Positions 33,636-42,222 of a DNA stretch of 64,000 nucleotides are shown here, piece after piece. The stretch lies in contig CAJUQY010000006.1 in assembly GCA_910588815.1 (NCBI GenBank), positions 39,975 to 103,974 of the forward strand, in the 5' to 3' direction. The notes below the pieces were generated by a model. That model was not told where the DNA came from. It made no database searches and saw only the letters and a list, made by a program, of their open reading frames with translations. Positions within the stretch are counted from its first letter, which is position 1, and every line of letters begins with the position of its first letter. This stretch comes from an uncultured Lachnospiraceae bacterium (lineage in GTDB: Bacteria; Bacillota; Clostridia; Lachnospirales; Lachnospiraceae). The position numbers and the translations under genes are program-made.

Positions 33636-33666
33636 AAAAAAGAGAGCCGCCAGGGCTCTCTTTTTT
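33636..33666. terminator. Bidirectional terminator between csp and ade
   Basis: A-run plus AGAGAGCC at 33636-33648 pairs with GGGCTCTC and a T-run ending at 33666. Both sides carry A/T tracts, so it works in either direction; it ends the minus-strand cold-shock gene. Confidence 0.8.
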
Positions 33667-33683
33667 GCGTCGGGTTTAATTGA

Positions 33684-33884
33684 TTACAACTTGACAACGT
33701 TAGCCGCCTGCTTGCCGCGGGGGCCTTCCACGATGTCAAAGGTTACAGACTGACCTTCGTCAAGGGTCTTAAAGCCCTCTCCTGTAATCGCAGAAAAATG
33801 TACGAATACATCTTCGCCGCTCTCAGCAGTAATGAAACCATAACCTTTTTCTGAGTTAAACCACTTTACCGTACCGTTATTCAT
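33684..33884 (-). CDS. Cold-shock protein (CspA family)
   Basis: A 66-residue OB-fold RNA chaperone starting MNNGTVKWFNSEKGYGFITA. RNP1 is KGYGFI and RNP2 is VFVHF. GGAGGT lies seven bases before the ATG. Longer frames upstream to 33956 have no ribosome site. The promoter at 34033-34060 would give a leader of about 140 bases, long enough for the structured, temperature-responsive leader typical of csp mRNAs. Confidence 0.95.
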   Translation of the reverse strand: MNNGTVKWFNSEKGYGFITAESGEDVFVHFSAITGEGFKTLDEGQSVTFDIVEGPRGKQAANVVKL

Positions 33885-34032
33885 ACTGGTACCTCCATTT
33901 ATATAGATTTGAAAGTTACGAGCGAAATAATAGATTATATACAAACAAAAAATCACATACTATTACAGATCATTTAGTAAACATAACCTCTAATAATATG
34001 CGAACTACTTTGAAATCTGTGAATGCATATCT

Positions 34033-34060
34033 ATTATAACAGAAATCCGGGAAAATACAA
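34033..34060 (-). promoter_or_regulatory. Putative csp promoter with long leader
   Basis: On the minus strand, TTGTAT (34060-34055) and TATAAT (34038-34033) are separated by 16 bases. The start codon is at 33884, so the leader is about 140 bases. Confidence 0.6.
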
Positions 34061-34089
34061 GTGTTTTTTAAAGAAGATTGCAGGAAAAA

Positions 34090-34118
34090 TTGAATTTTTT
34101 GGGGGCCTGTGATATAAT
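34090..34118 (+). promoter_or_regulatory. Promoter of the trigger-factor-like lipoprotein gene
   Basis: TTGAAT at 34090-34095 and TATAAT at 34113-34118 have 17-base spacing, facing away from the csp promoter about 30 bases to the left. The two divergent promoters share the same short region. Confidence 0.6.
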
Positions 34119-34237
34119 AGGAGCGTTTGGCGGCTTTGGGAGCAGCCAATTTTTGAAAGGGTTTTCGATCCGCAGCGCCGGCGGCGGAAGGAAGCGGATC
34201 GGAGAGGTATAGCGACAGAAAGGATGCAGACGAAAAT

Positions 34238-35443
34238 ATGAGGAAAAAAGGATTGGCAGTGGCACTTGGCCTGCTCATGGTTTGTTCCGTGGCGGCTTGC
34301 GGTAAAAAAGAGGAAGCGGAAACGACGCAGGCTCCGACCACGGCGGAGGAGACGGCGGCCGGGACGTCGGAGACGGAGATGGCCGGAGCGGATGAAACGG
34401 CCGGAGAGGGCGAAACCGTTCCTAACCCCGAGATGCCGGAATATGTGAGCGCCTTTGATTTGGGAGATATCTCCGACTATGTAGAACTGGGGGAATATAA
34501 AGGGCTTGAAGTGACGGCCATGGACACAGAGGTGACAGACGAGGATGTAGAGGAGGAACTTCAGTCTCAGGTAGAAAAGGCGGAGCCCGTTTACGAGGAG
34601 GTCACGGAGGGAACCGTGGCAGACGGCGATGTGGCCAACATTGATTTTGAGGGAAGGATGGACGGAGAGGTATTTCAGGGCGGCACGGGAACGGATTTTA
34701 ATCTGACCATCGGTTCCGGCCAGTTTATAGGCGGGTTTGAGGACGGGCTGATCGGAAAGGCCATCGGCGAAACCGTGGTGCTGGATCTGAATTTCCCTGA
34801 GGATTACACGGTGAACCCGGATTTTTCCGGCAAGCCCGTAGAATTTACAGTGAAAATTAATTATGTTCGGGGGGAAGAGATTCCCAACAAGCTCGACGAC
34901 GCTTTTGTAGAGCGGTACACGGACGGAGAGTATAAGACCGTGGAAGACTACCGGGCCTACACAAAGACAACCATGGCGGAAAATAAGGCGGAGGATGCCA
35001 GGGTCGGGAAGATCAACAGTGCCTGGGAGAAGGTTGAGGAGAACGCTACATTTAAGAAAGAAGCAGAGGAACTGATTCAGTATAACTATGACAGCCAGAT
35101 GTATCAGGCAGAGAGCATGGTGGCCATGTATGGGATCACCATGGAATCCTACCTGAGCAGTATAGAGAGGACTGAGGAAGAGTTCCAGAGTGAAATCAGG
35201 GATTATGCCGAGCAGAGCGCCAGGTGGCAGCTTCTGGTGCGGGCAGTTGTGGAAGCAGAGGGGCTGGAGCCGACGGACGAAGAGTATGAGAGCGGCGTAG
35301 AGCGGGTGGCCGGTGAAATCGGGTCGACGGCGGAGGAGCTGAAGGCCAATTATTCGGAAGCCATGCTCCGGGACATTTTGCGGCAGGAGGCCGTGCAGGA
35401 TTTCCTGGAAGAGACGGCCATAGAGGTTCCGGCAGAAGAATAG
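34238..35443 (+). CDS. Secreted trigger-factor-like FKBP lipoprotein (foldase)
   Basis: The 401-residue product has a signal peptide with lipobox VAAC at residues 18-21, followed by a Thr/Glu-rich linker (residues 24-80). An FKBP-type PPIase domain spans about residues 120-215 (DGDVANIDFEGRMDGEVFQG, FIGGFEDGLIGKAIGETV). A trigger-factor-type SurA-like helical C-terminus fills the rest. It looks like a trigger factor without the ribosome-binding domain, relocated outside the membrane as a foldase. AGGATG spacing suggests start ATG 34238. A strong terminator follows. Confidence 0.85.
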   Translation: MRKKGLAVALGLLMVCSVAACGKKEEAETTQAPTTAEETAAGTSETEMAGADETAGEGETVPNPEMPEYVSAFDLGDISDYVELGEYKGLEVTAMDTEVTDEDVEEELQSQVEKAEPVYEEVTEGTVADGDVANIDFEGRMDGEVFQGGTGTDFNLTIGSGQFIGGFEDGLIGKAIGETVVLDLNFPEDYTVNPDFSGKPVEFTVKINYVRGEEIPNKLDDAFVERYTDGEYKTVEDYRAYTKTTMAENKAEDARVGKINSAWEKVEENATFKKEAEELIQYNYDSQMYQAESMVAMYGITMESYLSSIERTEEEFQSEIRDYAEQSARWQLLVRAVVEAEGLEPTDEEYESGVERVAGEIGSTAEELKANYSEAMLRDILRQEAVQDFLEETAIEVPAEE

Positions 35444-35479
35444 AATCCATGTAGGCAGAGAATATAAATGATGAATGAA

Positions 35480-35525
35480 AAGCCCCCTTCCGAACCGGCG
35501 AACAGGTTCGGAAGGGGGCTTTTTT
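35480..35525. terminator. Strong bidirectional terminator
   Basis: AAGCCCCCTTCCGAACC pairs with GGTTCGGAAGGGGGCTT around the loop GGCGAACA, followed by T6. Stem of 17 base pairs; it separates the convergent foldase and LTA-synthase-like genes. Confidence 0.9.
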
Positions 35526-35552
35526 AAGGATGGTACGAAAGGCCGTGCAAGG

Positions 35553-37226
35553 CTACATCCCAGAGATATTCCGGAAATTTTCTTTTTTTCGATTGTCCTC
35601 ATCAAACAGGTGATTGTACTGGATGATCTCATAATCGCCCAGAAATTCTTTCAGCCTGCCGTAATCATTGGAACCGTAGAAATTTCCGTCGGCATCGATA
35701 CAGAAATTGGCTGTGATGACGGGAAGTTTTTCCCGGAGTGCGCCAAGGAACTTCTGATAAGGTGTCTTTTCGAGACCGGCGGCGTCCATCAAAAGCGTGC
35801 TCAGATAGTTGGCGCTGATCTCCACGTTCTCCTCCTCCTCGATGTCATAATTGGCCCAGAGGACGAAGGGAGTCTGATAGCGGAGTGCCATTTCCTCCTG
35901 GGTGAGGGAATTGTAATCTTTCCTGTAAAGCTCTGTCAGAAACGAGGCGTCCATATGGGGCTGGTGGTCTCCGAACATGAGAATCAGGGTCTTTTCCTCC
36001 ACATTCTTGTAATAGGAGATCAAATCCTCATAGGCGTCATCCGTAATCTTTAACAGAGTCAGATAAGCATTGACCTTGCTGAGAGCGTCGTCCTCCTGCC
36101 CCTTTGCCGTGACAGTCCGCTCGAAGCCGTCCCATTCCTTGGCGTAGCCGCCGTGGTTTTGCATGGTGACCAAGAAGGAGAAGAACGGTCCGTCATCCTT
36201 CTTTTCTTCATAGACCTGAATCACCTTCTGAAAGGCGGCTCTGTCCGTAATGAAGCCGCGGAGCCGTTCCTCATTGACAAAAGATCCATTGTGGAGGAAT
36301 TCATCAAAACCAAAGAGCGGATAAACCTCGTCCCGCCGCCAGCCGTTGGAATTATATGGGTGAATAGCCGTGGTGGTATAACCATAGTCCTTCAAAACCT
36401 GGGGCAGGGCGGGAAGCTCTTTGGTAAGGAACTGCTGGTAGGGAATACTTCCCGTGGGCAGGAAGGCCATGGTGTCGCCCGTCAGAAATTCAAATTCGGT
36501 GTTGGCCGTGTTGCCGCCGAGAACGGAGACATGGACATTGCCGGAAATGGTATTTTCACTGCCGTAAAGGGAACGGAAGTAGGGCATGTAATCCCCCGAC
36601 GCCTCGAAATCGCCGATAGCCGACAGATCGGAATAGGCTTCATTCATGACCACGATGATATTGGGCGCATCTTTATCCGATGCAGGAATCATGTTCGCAC
36701 TCAGCCTGTCTGCGGAGACTAGGACAGAATCCGTCCCATTCCTGCCGGCCTCCTTTAAGAGTTCATCTGCCCTTTCCGGTGAGTAGTCCTCCGGCCTTTC
36801 CACCTTCAGGTATTTGGTGTTGACGAAGAAGCTCACAAAAAATCCGTTTTGCTCATAGGTGTAATCCTGGGTGAAGGGCATCTCATAGACATTTAAGGCA
36901 TTCATGATGGTGTCGTTTTGGAGGCAGAGCACATAACCGGCGAAAAGCAGTGACGTCAAGCCAAAACCGGCCGCGCGGCTGAGGGGACGTTTCTTTAAGC
37001 GGAGATTTACCTTTACGCTGAATAAGATCAGGAAAAGATAGGCCGCCAGGATCCCCAAAAGCCTTGCCGAGGGGGTGAAAGAAAAATGATCTGCCACGGA
37101 GAGCGCCGTTCCCGCGGAGGCGATGTCCCAGGGCAGGATCGGAGACTGACGAAACTGCAGGACAAAGTAATTGACCGAGCCGAGGACAGCCGTAAACAAA
37201 AGGGGCAGAATCAGGGCCAGATTCAT
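35553..37226 (-). CDS. LTA synthase-like sulfatase, C-terminal frame
   Basis: The 557-residue frame has three membrane segments (residues 1-25, 58-78, 90-108 approximately) and the extracellular sulfatase-fold domain of phosphoglycerol transferases. Metal and catalytic motifs are VMNEAYSDL, a Thr in GGNTANTEFEFLTGD, YNSNGWRRDEVY and LMFGDHQPHMD. The first ATG overlaps the TGA of the upstream frame as ATGA. LTA synthases have five membrane segments; the other two are encoded in that upstream frame. It is thus either one gene with a frameshift or two coupled subunits. Confidence 0.85.
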   Translation of the reverse strand: MNLALILPLLFTAVLGSVNYFVLQFRQSPILPWDIASAGTALSVADHFSFTPSARLLGILAAYLFLILFSVKVNLRLKKRPLSRAAGFGLTSLLFAGYVLCLQNDTIMNALNVYEMPFTQDYTYEQNGFFVSFFVNTKYLKVERPEDYSPERADELLKEAGRNGTDSVLVSADRLSANMIPASDKDAPNIIVVMNEAYSDLSAIGDFEASGDYMPYFRSLYGSENTISGNVHVSVLGGNTANTEFEFLTGDTMAFLPTGSIPYQQFLTKELPALPQVLKDYGYTTTAIHPYNSNGWRRDEVYPLFGFDEFLHNGSFVNEERLRGFITDRAAFQKVIQVYEEKKDDGPFFSFLVTMQNHGGYAKEWDGFERTVTAKGQEDDALSKVNAYLTLLKITDDAYEDLISYYKNVEEKTLILMFGDHQPHMDASFLTELYRKDYNSLTQEEMALRYQTPFVLWANYDIEEEENVEISANYLSTLLMDAAGLEKTPYQKFLGALREKLPVITANFCIDADGNFYGSNDYGRLKEFLGDYEIIQYNHLFDEDNRKKENFRNISGM

Positions 37227-37417
37227 CTGTCCGCAGAGAAAGAATACAAGCCCGGAAAGGAGATAGCAAAAAGCCAGCCGAGGAGCTGGAACTGAAACGG
37301 GATCTCAAAGGGATTGTGGGTCATAAGCTCCAGCAAATAATAGGAAAGAACCGGAACCAGGACAGCCGCCGCAATACTCAGAGGACGGGAATATGTAAGG
37401 GATTTTAATTGTTTCAA
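37223..37417 (-). CDS. LTA synthase-like protein, N-terminal frame (two membrane segments)
   Basis: Preferred start TTG 37417, which has AAGGAAGGAT five bases upstream; a weaker TTG lies at 37456. The 64-residue product has two membrane segments (SIAAAVLVPVLSYYLLELM and LLGWLFAISFPGLYSF) and ends SADR-TGA, overlapping the next ATG. Together with the following frame this makes the five membrane helices of an LTA synthase. It is either the 5' part of a gene broken by a one-base shift or a separate coupled membrane subunit. Confidence 0.65.
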   Translation of the reverse strand: MKQLKSLTYSRPLSIAAAVLVPVLSYYLLELMTHNPFEIPFQFQLLGWLFAISFPGLYSFSADR

Positions 37418-37625
37418 AGGCGATCCTTCCTTGCATGAAATTTTTTTGAAATACAATATTTATTGTATTATAAATCCGCAAAAAGTCAACTGCCCGGAAT
37501 CCGTGAATGGTTCCCTGCCTTGACAGAATTTTCCGCGGGTAATATAATGGCGAAGAGAGCACTGTCTTTCAAAAATTGTGCGACAATTTTTGCTGAAGCT
37601 CAAAAAAGGAGAGAACAAATACGCT

Positions 37626-38534
37626 ATGAGATGGGAATTTAAAAAGATTGAGTCGGAGGATGTGAAGATTCTGCCGAGCTTTTTTGCCATGCGTTCCAAT
37701 AAAACCTGCGACAGCGTGTTTTTGGACAGCTTTTTGTGGAAGGATTATTACCACGTGGAGTACTGCGTCTGTGATGACGGGAGGGCCGTGGAATGGAAGA
37801 TGAAGATTCACGGGGAGCCCTTTGCGGCCCTGCCTCTCTGCAAGGCGGAGGATCTCCCTTATTATTTCTTTGATACGAAGAAATATTTCAACGAGGTGCT
37901 GGGGAGAAAGCTTAAGATTTATCTGGCCGATGAGGATGCGGTGAACCTCTTGAAGCTTGACCCGGAGGAGTTCGACGTGGAGGAGCAGCCGGATGCGGCG
38001 GACTATCTCTATGACGGGGAGGCCCTTCGGACCTTGGCCGGTAAAAAATATCACAAGAAGAAGAATCACGTCAACGCCTTTAAGAAAGAGTATGAAGGCC
38101 GCTATGAGTATAAGACTCTGGCCTGTACCGACCGGGGCGACATGTGGCGTTTTCTGGACCGGTGGCGCAGCATGAAGGGGGCGCAGGTGGAGGAAACCCT
38201 GGATCCGGAGGTGGAAGGGATCCATGGGATTTTAAACCAGTGCGGCCTTTTGGGGGTGCGCATGGGCGGCGTATATGTGGACGGACAGATGGAGGCTTTC
38301 ACCATGGGAAGCTACAATGCCGCCGAGGATATGGCGGTGATTCATATCGAGAAGGCCAACCCGGAGATCCGGGGCATGTATCCTTTTATCAATCAGCAGT
38401 TCCTGATTCATGAATTTCCGACGGTGAAGCTGGTGAACCGGGAGGACGATGTGGGGATTCCGGGGCTCAGGAAGGCAAAACAGTCCTATAACCCCATCGG
38501 GTTCGCGAAGAAATTTCAGATCAGGGAGCGCTGA
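37626..38534 (+). CDS. DUF2156 (phosphatidylglycerol lysyltransferase C-terminal-like) protein
   Basis: The 302-residue soluble GNAT-fold protein starts MRWEFKKIESEDVKIL, with AAAGGAGAG upstream. Characteristic blocks are KYHKKKNHVNAFKKEYEGRY, GSYNAAEDMAVIHIEKANPE and GMYPFINQQFLIHEFP, followed by NREDDVGIPGLRKAKQSYNP. It matches the MprF catalytic-domain family (DUF2156) without membrane segments, possibly modifying lipids or envelope components. A second GNAT gene follows two bases later in the same operon. Confidence 0.87.
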   Translation: MRWEFKKIESEDVKILPSFFAMRSNKTCDSVFLDSFLWKDYYHVEYCVCDDGRAVEWKMKIHGEPFAALPLCKAEDLPYYFFDTKKYFNEVLGRKLKIYLADEDAVNLLKLDPEEFDVEEQPDAADYLYDGEALRTLAGKKYHKKKNHVNAFKKEYEGRYEYKTLACTDRGDMWRFLDRWRSMKGAQVEETLDPEVEGIHGILNQCGLLGVRMGGVYVDGQMEAFTMGSYNAAEDMAVIHIEKANPEIRGMYPFINQQFLIHEFPTVKLVNREDDVGIPGLRKAKQSYNPIGFAKKFQIRER

Positions 38535-38536
38535 GG

Positions 38537-39796
38537 ATGAGAGGAATCTGGAGGCCGCGCCGCCTTGCGGCATCGGAAAAGGGTGCGTGCAGAGAACTGT
38601 GGGAGGAAATTTTTGTGGAGGATTCCAAAGAATTTCTGGATTATTATGACAGATGGAAGTACGCGGAGAATGAATGCTACGGGATTTTTGACGGAGAACG
38701 TCTGGTCTCCATGATGCAGCTGAATCCTTATGAAATGCAGATAAAAGGAGCCGTTCCGGTAAAGAGCCGTTACATCATAGCCGTTGCCACCAGGGAGGAA
38801 TACCGCCACAGAGGCATGATGGCAGCGCTTTTAAAGGAAAGCCTTGGCGGGATGAGGCGGCAGGGGATGCCGTTTGCCTTCCTTATGCCGGCTGCCGAGG
38901 CCATCTATCATCCCTTTGGGTTTCGGTATTTTTATGAGAGCAATGTTGGGATGCTTAAGCTCTGTGAGGAGGACGGGACGAAAAGTGGGACTGGCTTGTC
39001 GGTCCGTTCCGCGGTCCCTTCGGATATTCCTGGGCTGGCGGCCTTCGCGGAGGAAATCCAGCCGGAGCTTTTTGACTGCTATACCAGGCGGGACAGTCAT
39101 TACTATGAGATGCTTCTCTGTGAGCTTGCAACTGAAGCCGGCGGCCTGCTCCTTTTGACGGAGCCTGAGACAGTGGATTCTGGAGAGCCGGGCGGGCAGA
39201 GGGAGGAAAAGACGGGGAATCACAGGCGGATCGTGTCGGCTGTTCCTTACTGGGGAGTGGATTCGGTGGAGATCCGCGAGATTTTGTGCAGGCCCGCGGA
39301 TAAGGGGCGGGTACTTTCGGCCCTTGGCAGATGGTTTGGAGACGGCCGGGCGGGAAAGCGGCCAAAACAGGTTTCCGTTGTTGGAGCGGCCTTTGAGCTG
39401 GAAAAGAAAAAACCGGTCATTATGGGGCGGATCGCAGATGCCGTAAGCTTTCTGGAGCTTTTTGCGTCAGATCGGCCCATGGAGGTTTTTCTGGAGCTCT
39501 CGGACGAGCTGTTGGAGGACAATTGCGGAATTTACCGCTGGAGCCTTTCTCCCCGGGGGAGTCTGGCAGAGCGGATTGCGCCGCCGGAAGGCCAGCTGCT
39601 TCGGGCGGCGGAGGCATTGCCCGCTGGGGAGGCCGCGGGAGACGGCAGCAGGAAAGCCGGGGATGTGCTCTGTCCGGAGCGGATTCGGATGACGGCGGCG
39701 GAGCTTTTTTCCTGTCTGATGGGAGGGGCAGAACCGGAAGGTGCGCTTGGGAAAGTGCGGAGGTGCGGGAAGAGCTATATTAATGAAATTGTGTGA
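38537..39796 (+). CDS. Eis-like GNAT acetyltransferase
   Basis: The 419-residue product has an N-terminal GNAT fold with the acetyl-CoA loop ATREEYRHRGMMAALLKESL, followed by FGFRYFYES and a second GNAT-like region. The C-terminus is SCP2-like, as in Eis/YkkB-type acetyltransferases. It starts two bases after the DUF2156 stop, so the two are co-translated. The last 100 residues are Gly/Glu/Ala-rich. Substrate unknown; Eis relatives modify aminoglycosides or peptides. Confidence 0.8.
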   Translation: MRGIWRPRRLAASEKGACRELWEEIFVEDSKEFLDYYDRWKYAENECYGIFDGERLVSMMQLNPYEMQIKGAVPVKSRYIIAVATREEYRHRGMMAALLKESLGGMRRQGMPFAFLMPAAEAIYHPFGFRYFYESNVGMLKLCEEDGTKSGTGLSVRSAVPSDIPGLAAFAEEIQPELFDCYTRRDSHYYEMLLCELATEAGGLLLLTEPETVDSGEPGGQREEKTGNHRRIVSAVPYWGVDSVEIREILCRPADKGRVLSALGRWFGDGRAGKRPKQVSVVGAAFELEKKKPVIMGRIADAVSFLELFASDRPMEVFLELSDELLEDNCGIYRWSLSPRGSLAERIAPPEGQLLRAAEALPAGEAAGDGSRKAGDVLCPERIRMTAAELFSCLMGGAEPEGALGKVRRCGKSYINEIV

Positions 39797-39817
39797 GCAT
39801 TTATTTGGGGGGCTTTT

Positions 39818-40549
39818 ATGAGGAGGATATGCGTGGGAGATTTGGAGACCTTGAAGAGATGGGTTGCAGAGAGTGACAACATTGTGTTTTTCGGCGGGGC
39901 GGGGGTGTCCACAGAGAGTGGAATTCCGGATTTCCGCAGTGTGGACGGACTTTATAACCAGGAATATGATTATCCGCCGGAGACGATTTTAAGCCACAGC
40001 TTTTATCAGAGGAACACGGAGGAATTTTACCGTTTTTACAAAAAGAAGATGATCTGCAAGGAAGCGAAGCCCAATAAGGCCCATCTGGCATTGGCAAAGC
40101 TGGAGAGGGAGGGCAAGCTTCGGGCGGTCGTCACCCAGAACATTGACGGGCTCCACCAGATGGCCGGAAGCAAAGAGGTGCTGGAGCTTCACGGCTCCGT
40201 CCACCGGAATTTCTGTACCAGGTGCGGAAAATGCTATAATGCGGACGATATTCTTGGCGCAGAGGGAGTGCCCCTGTGTAGCTGCGGCGGCACCATTAAG
40301 CCCGACGTGGTTCTCTATGAGGAGGGGCTTGATTACACCGTCATGCAGAAGGCCGTTTCCTATATTGCGTCCGCCGAGGTGCTGATCATCGGCGGGACGT
40401 CCCTGACGGTGTATCCGGCGGCGGGACTCATTGATTACTACCGAGGGGAAAAGCTGGTTCTGATCAACAAGAGCGCCACGCCCATGGACGGTCGTGCGGA
40501 TCTGGTCATTGCGGAGCCCATCGGGGAGGCTCTCGGCATCTTTTTGTAA
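39818..40549 (+). CDS. cobB: NAD-dependent protein deacylase (sirtuin, CobB type)
   Basis: Removes acetyl groups from lysines using NAD. The 243-residue sirtuin has GAGVSTESGIPDFRS (NAD binding), TQNIDGLHQMAG with catalytic His in LHGSVHRNFC, a Cys4 zinc site (CTRCGKC, then LCSCGG), and the late GGTSLTVYPAAGLI loop. Length is standard. It follows the acetyltransferase-like genes with a gap of about 20 bases and may act on protein acetylation. Confidence 0.93.
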   Translation: MRRICVGDLETLKRWVAESDNIVFFGGAGVSTESGIPDFRSVDGLYNQEYDYPPETILSHSFYQRNTEEFYRFYKKKMICKEAKPNKAHLALAKLEREGKLRAVVTQNIDGLHQMAGSKEVLELHGSVHRNFCTRCGKCYNADDILGAEGVPLCSCGGTIKPDVVLYEEGLDYTVMQKAVSYIASAEVLIIGGTSLTVYPAAGLIDYYRGEKLVLINKSATPMDGRADLVIAEPIGEALGIFL

Positions 40550-40685
40550 TTGGAAACGCCGCTCGGAGTGAGGGCGCCGGAGGAGATCCCTCACGCGGGG
40601 ATTCGGATGAGGGAGAGTAGTGTGAAAGCAAGCGGGCTTTCAGTACTATTTGTGCCGCCGGCTTGGCGGCGGAACGGAGATTACT

Positions 40686-40859
40686 ATGGAATTTAAGGTC
40701 GGTGACATTGTGAAATTAAAAAAACCGCATCCCTGCGGCAGCAGCGAATGGGAGGTGGTCCGGGTGGGGATGGATTTTAAATTGAAGTGCCTGGGCTGCG
40801 GCCATTTGATTATGGTGTCCCGGAAGCTGGTGGAGAAAAACTGTCGGGGAATCCGGTGA
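40686..40859 (+). CDS. DUF951 small protein
   Basis: A 57-residue protein starting MEFKVGDIVKLKKPHPCGSS, with CLGCGH as second Cys pair. This is the conserved DUF951 family, common in Firmicutes, with an OB-like fold and probable zinc or nucleic-acid binding. ACGGAG lies before ATG 40686. It is close to the ribosomal/ssb operon in many genomes, as here. Function not established. Confidence 0.87.
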   Translation: MEFKVGDIVKLKKPHPCGSSEWEVVRVGMDFKLKCLGCGHLIMVSRKLVEKNCRGIR

Positions 40860-40997
40860 CGATTTTATAAGGGAGTGCGGATGAATGGGATTCTGCCTCA
40901 ATGGCATGAGTGCGCACGGTCTGTTTCAGGAGGCGTAGGATCATTACCGGATTGAGAGAGAGGATAAGGCAGGGCCCGGATGACCGCAAAAAAATAC

Positions 40998-41026
40998 TTG
41001 CAAACCCCGGCGAAACATGGTATGCT
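40998..41026 (+). promoter_or_regulatory. Putative rpsF operon promoter
   Basis: TTGCAA at 40998-41003 and TATGCT at 41021-41026 have 17-base spacing. The first gene start is 41107, leaving a leader of about 75 bases. Confidence 0.65.
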
Positions 41027-41057
41027 TGTTAACTGTGACAACATTTCAGATTTCCTT

Positions 41058-41081
41058 GCTCCCCCGCGGGGCGGAGGGGCC
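41058..41081 (+). promoter_or_regulatory. GC-rich hairpin in rpsF leader (possible S6:S18 binding site)
   Basis: The leader contains a C-run/G-run hairpin centred on CCCCGCGGGG, followed by CGGAGGGG. The S6:S18 complex binds a known leader motif of rpsF in many bacteria, and the position fits. The exact motif could not be confirmed by eye. Confidence 0.35.
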
Positions 41082-41106
41082 AGAGACCAGAAGGAGGTAA
41101 AACAGC

Positions 41107-41394
41107 ATGAACAAATATGAATTGGCGCTTGTGCTGAGTGCGAAGCTGGAAGAGGAAGAGAGGGCGGCGGCCTTGGAGAAGGCTCAGTCTTACATTACCC
41201 GTTTCGGCGGCACCATCACAAATGTGGATGAATGGGGCAAGAAGAGACTTGCTTACGAGATCCAGAAGATGAGAGAAGGCTTCTATTACTTCATCCAGTT
41301 CGAGTCTGATTCTAACTGCCCGAATGAAGTGGAAAACCATATCCGCATTATGGAGCCTGTGATCAGATATCTGTGCGTAAAGCAGGAAGCGTAA
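41107..41394 (+). CDS. rpsF: 30S ribosomal protein S6
   Basis: Small-subunit protein that pairs with S18 in the platform. The 95-residue protein has MNKYELALVLSAKLEEEE, NVDEWGKKRLAYEI, GFYYFIQFES and a late helix typical of S6. AGGAGG lies ten bases before ATG 41107. It heads the conserved rpsF-ssb-rpsR operon. Confidence 0.97.
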   Translation: MNKYELALVLSAKLEEEERAAALEKAQSYITRFGGTITNVDEWGKKRLAYEIQKMREGFYYFIQFESDSNCPNEVENHIRIMEPVIRYLCVKQEA

Positions 41395-41412
41395 TCGGAA
41401 AGAGGGGACTAC

Positions 41413-41871
41413 ATGAATAAAGTAATACTCATGGGAAGACTGACGAGGGATCCGGATGTTCGCTATTCTCAGAGCGGTTTGGCGATTGCCAGATATACCC
41501 TGGCGGTGGACAGGCGCTTTGTCAGAAGCAATGAAGGCGGAGGCGATCAGCAGACAGCAGATTTTATCAGTTGTGTTGTGTTCGGAAAGGGCGCGGAGTT
41601 TGCCGAGAAGTACCTGCATCAGGGTACGAAGATTGCGGTAAGCGGCAGAATCCAGACCGGAAGCTATACCAACCGGGACGGCCAGAAGGTTTACACTACG
41701 GAGGTGGTCGTGGACGATCAGGAGTTTGCCGAGAGCAAGAACGCGGCAGCCCAGAATATGGGAGGCGGCGGTTACCGTCAGGAATCCAGGCCCGCACCCA
41801 GTGCGGCGCTGGACGATGGATTTATGAATATTCCCGATGGAGTAGAGGACGAGGGTCTCCCGTTTAACTAG
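41413..41871 (+). CDS. ssb: Single-stranded DNA-binding protein
   Basis: The 152-residue SSB has the OB-fold core (MNKVILMGRLTRDPDVRYSQ, FVRSNEGGGDQQTADFISCV, GTKIAVSGRIQTGSYTNRDG) and a Gly-rich linker. It ends in the acidic tip DEGLPFN (a variant of DDDIPF) that recruits other replication and repair proteins. It lies 18 bases after rpsF. Confidence 0.97.
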   Translation: MNKVILMGRLTRDPDVRYSQSGLAIARYTLAVDRRFVRSNEGGGDQQTADFISCVVFGKGAEFAEKYLHQGTKIAVSGRIQTGSYTNRDGQKVYTTEVVVDDQEFAESKNAAAQNMGGGGYRQESRPAPSAALDDGFMNIPDGVEDEGLPFN

Positions 41872-41900
41872 ACATTATTCGGTATAAGGAGGTTTTAATC

Positions 41901-42164
41901 ATGGCTTACACAAAGGGCGATAGAGCAGATTCTCCCATGAAGAGGAGAGGCGGACGCAGGAGAAAGAAAGTCTGTGTGTTCTGCGGAGATAAGAACGGTG
42001 TGATTGATTACAAGGACGTGGCGAAGTTAAAGAGATACGTGTCCGAGAGAGGCAAGATTCTTCCCAGAAGGATCACCGGCAACTGCGCGAAGCATCAGAG
42101 GGCGCTGACCGTTGCCATCAAGAGAGCGAGACATATCTCCCTTATGCCTTACACCATGGAGTAA
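41901..42164 (+). CDS. rpsR: 30S ribosomal protein S18
   Basis: Pairs with S6 in the 30S platform. The 87-residue protein has a basic N-terminus and the S18 hallmarks VCVFCGDKNGVIDYKDVAKL, FCGDKN, and ILPRRITGNCAKHQRALTVA with the RHI(S/A)LMPY end. AAGGAGG lies close to ATG 41901. A terminator follows. Confidence 0.97.
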   Translation: MAYTKGDRADSPMKRRGGRRRKKVCVFCGDKNGVIDYKDVAKLKRYVSERGKILPRRITGNCAKHQRALTVAIKRARHISLMPYTME

Positions 42165-42188
42165 GGCTGCAGGATTAGAATTTATGGA

Positions 42189-42222
42189 GGCTGCTGCACA
42201 AAAATGTGCGGCAGCTTTTTTT
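42189..42222 (+). terminator. Rho-independent terminator after rpsR
   Basis: GGCTGCTGCACA pairs with TGTGCGGCAGC, followed by T7. It ends the rpsF-ssb-rpsR transcript and lies just before the YwmB-like gene. Confidence 0.8.

Noticed and set aside
34034..35632. Minus-strand open frame (532 codons) opposite the foldase lipoprotein
   Set aside because: Antisense to a well-supported gene and spans its promoter and terminator; composition (Leu/His/Arg-rich) is that of a shadow frame.
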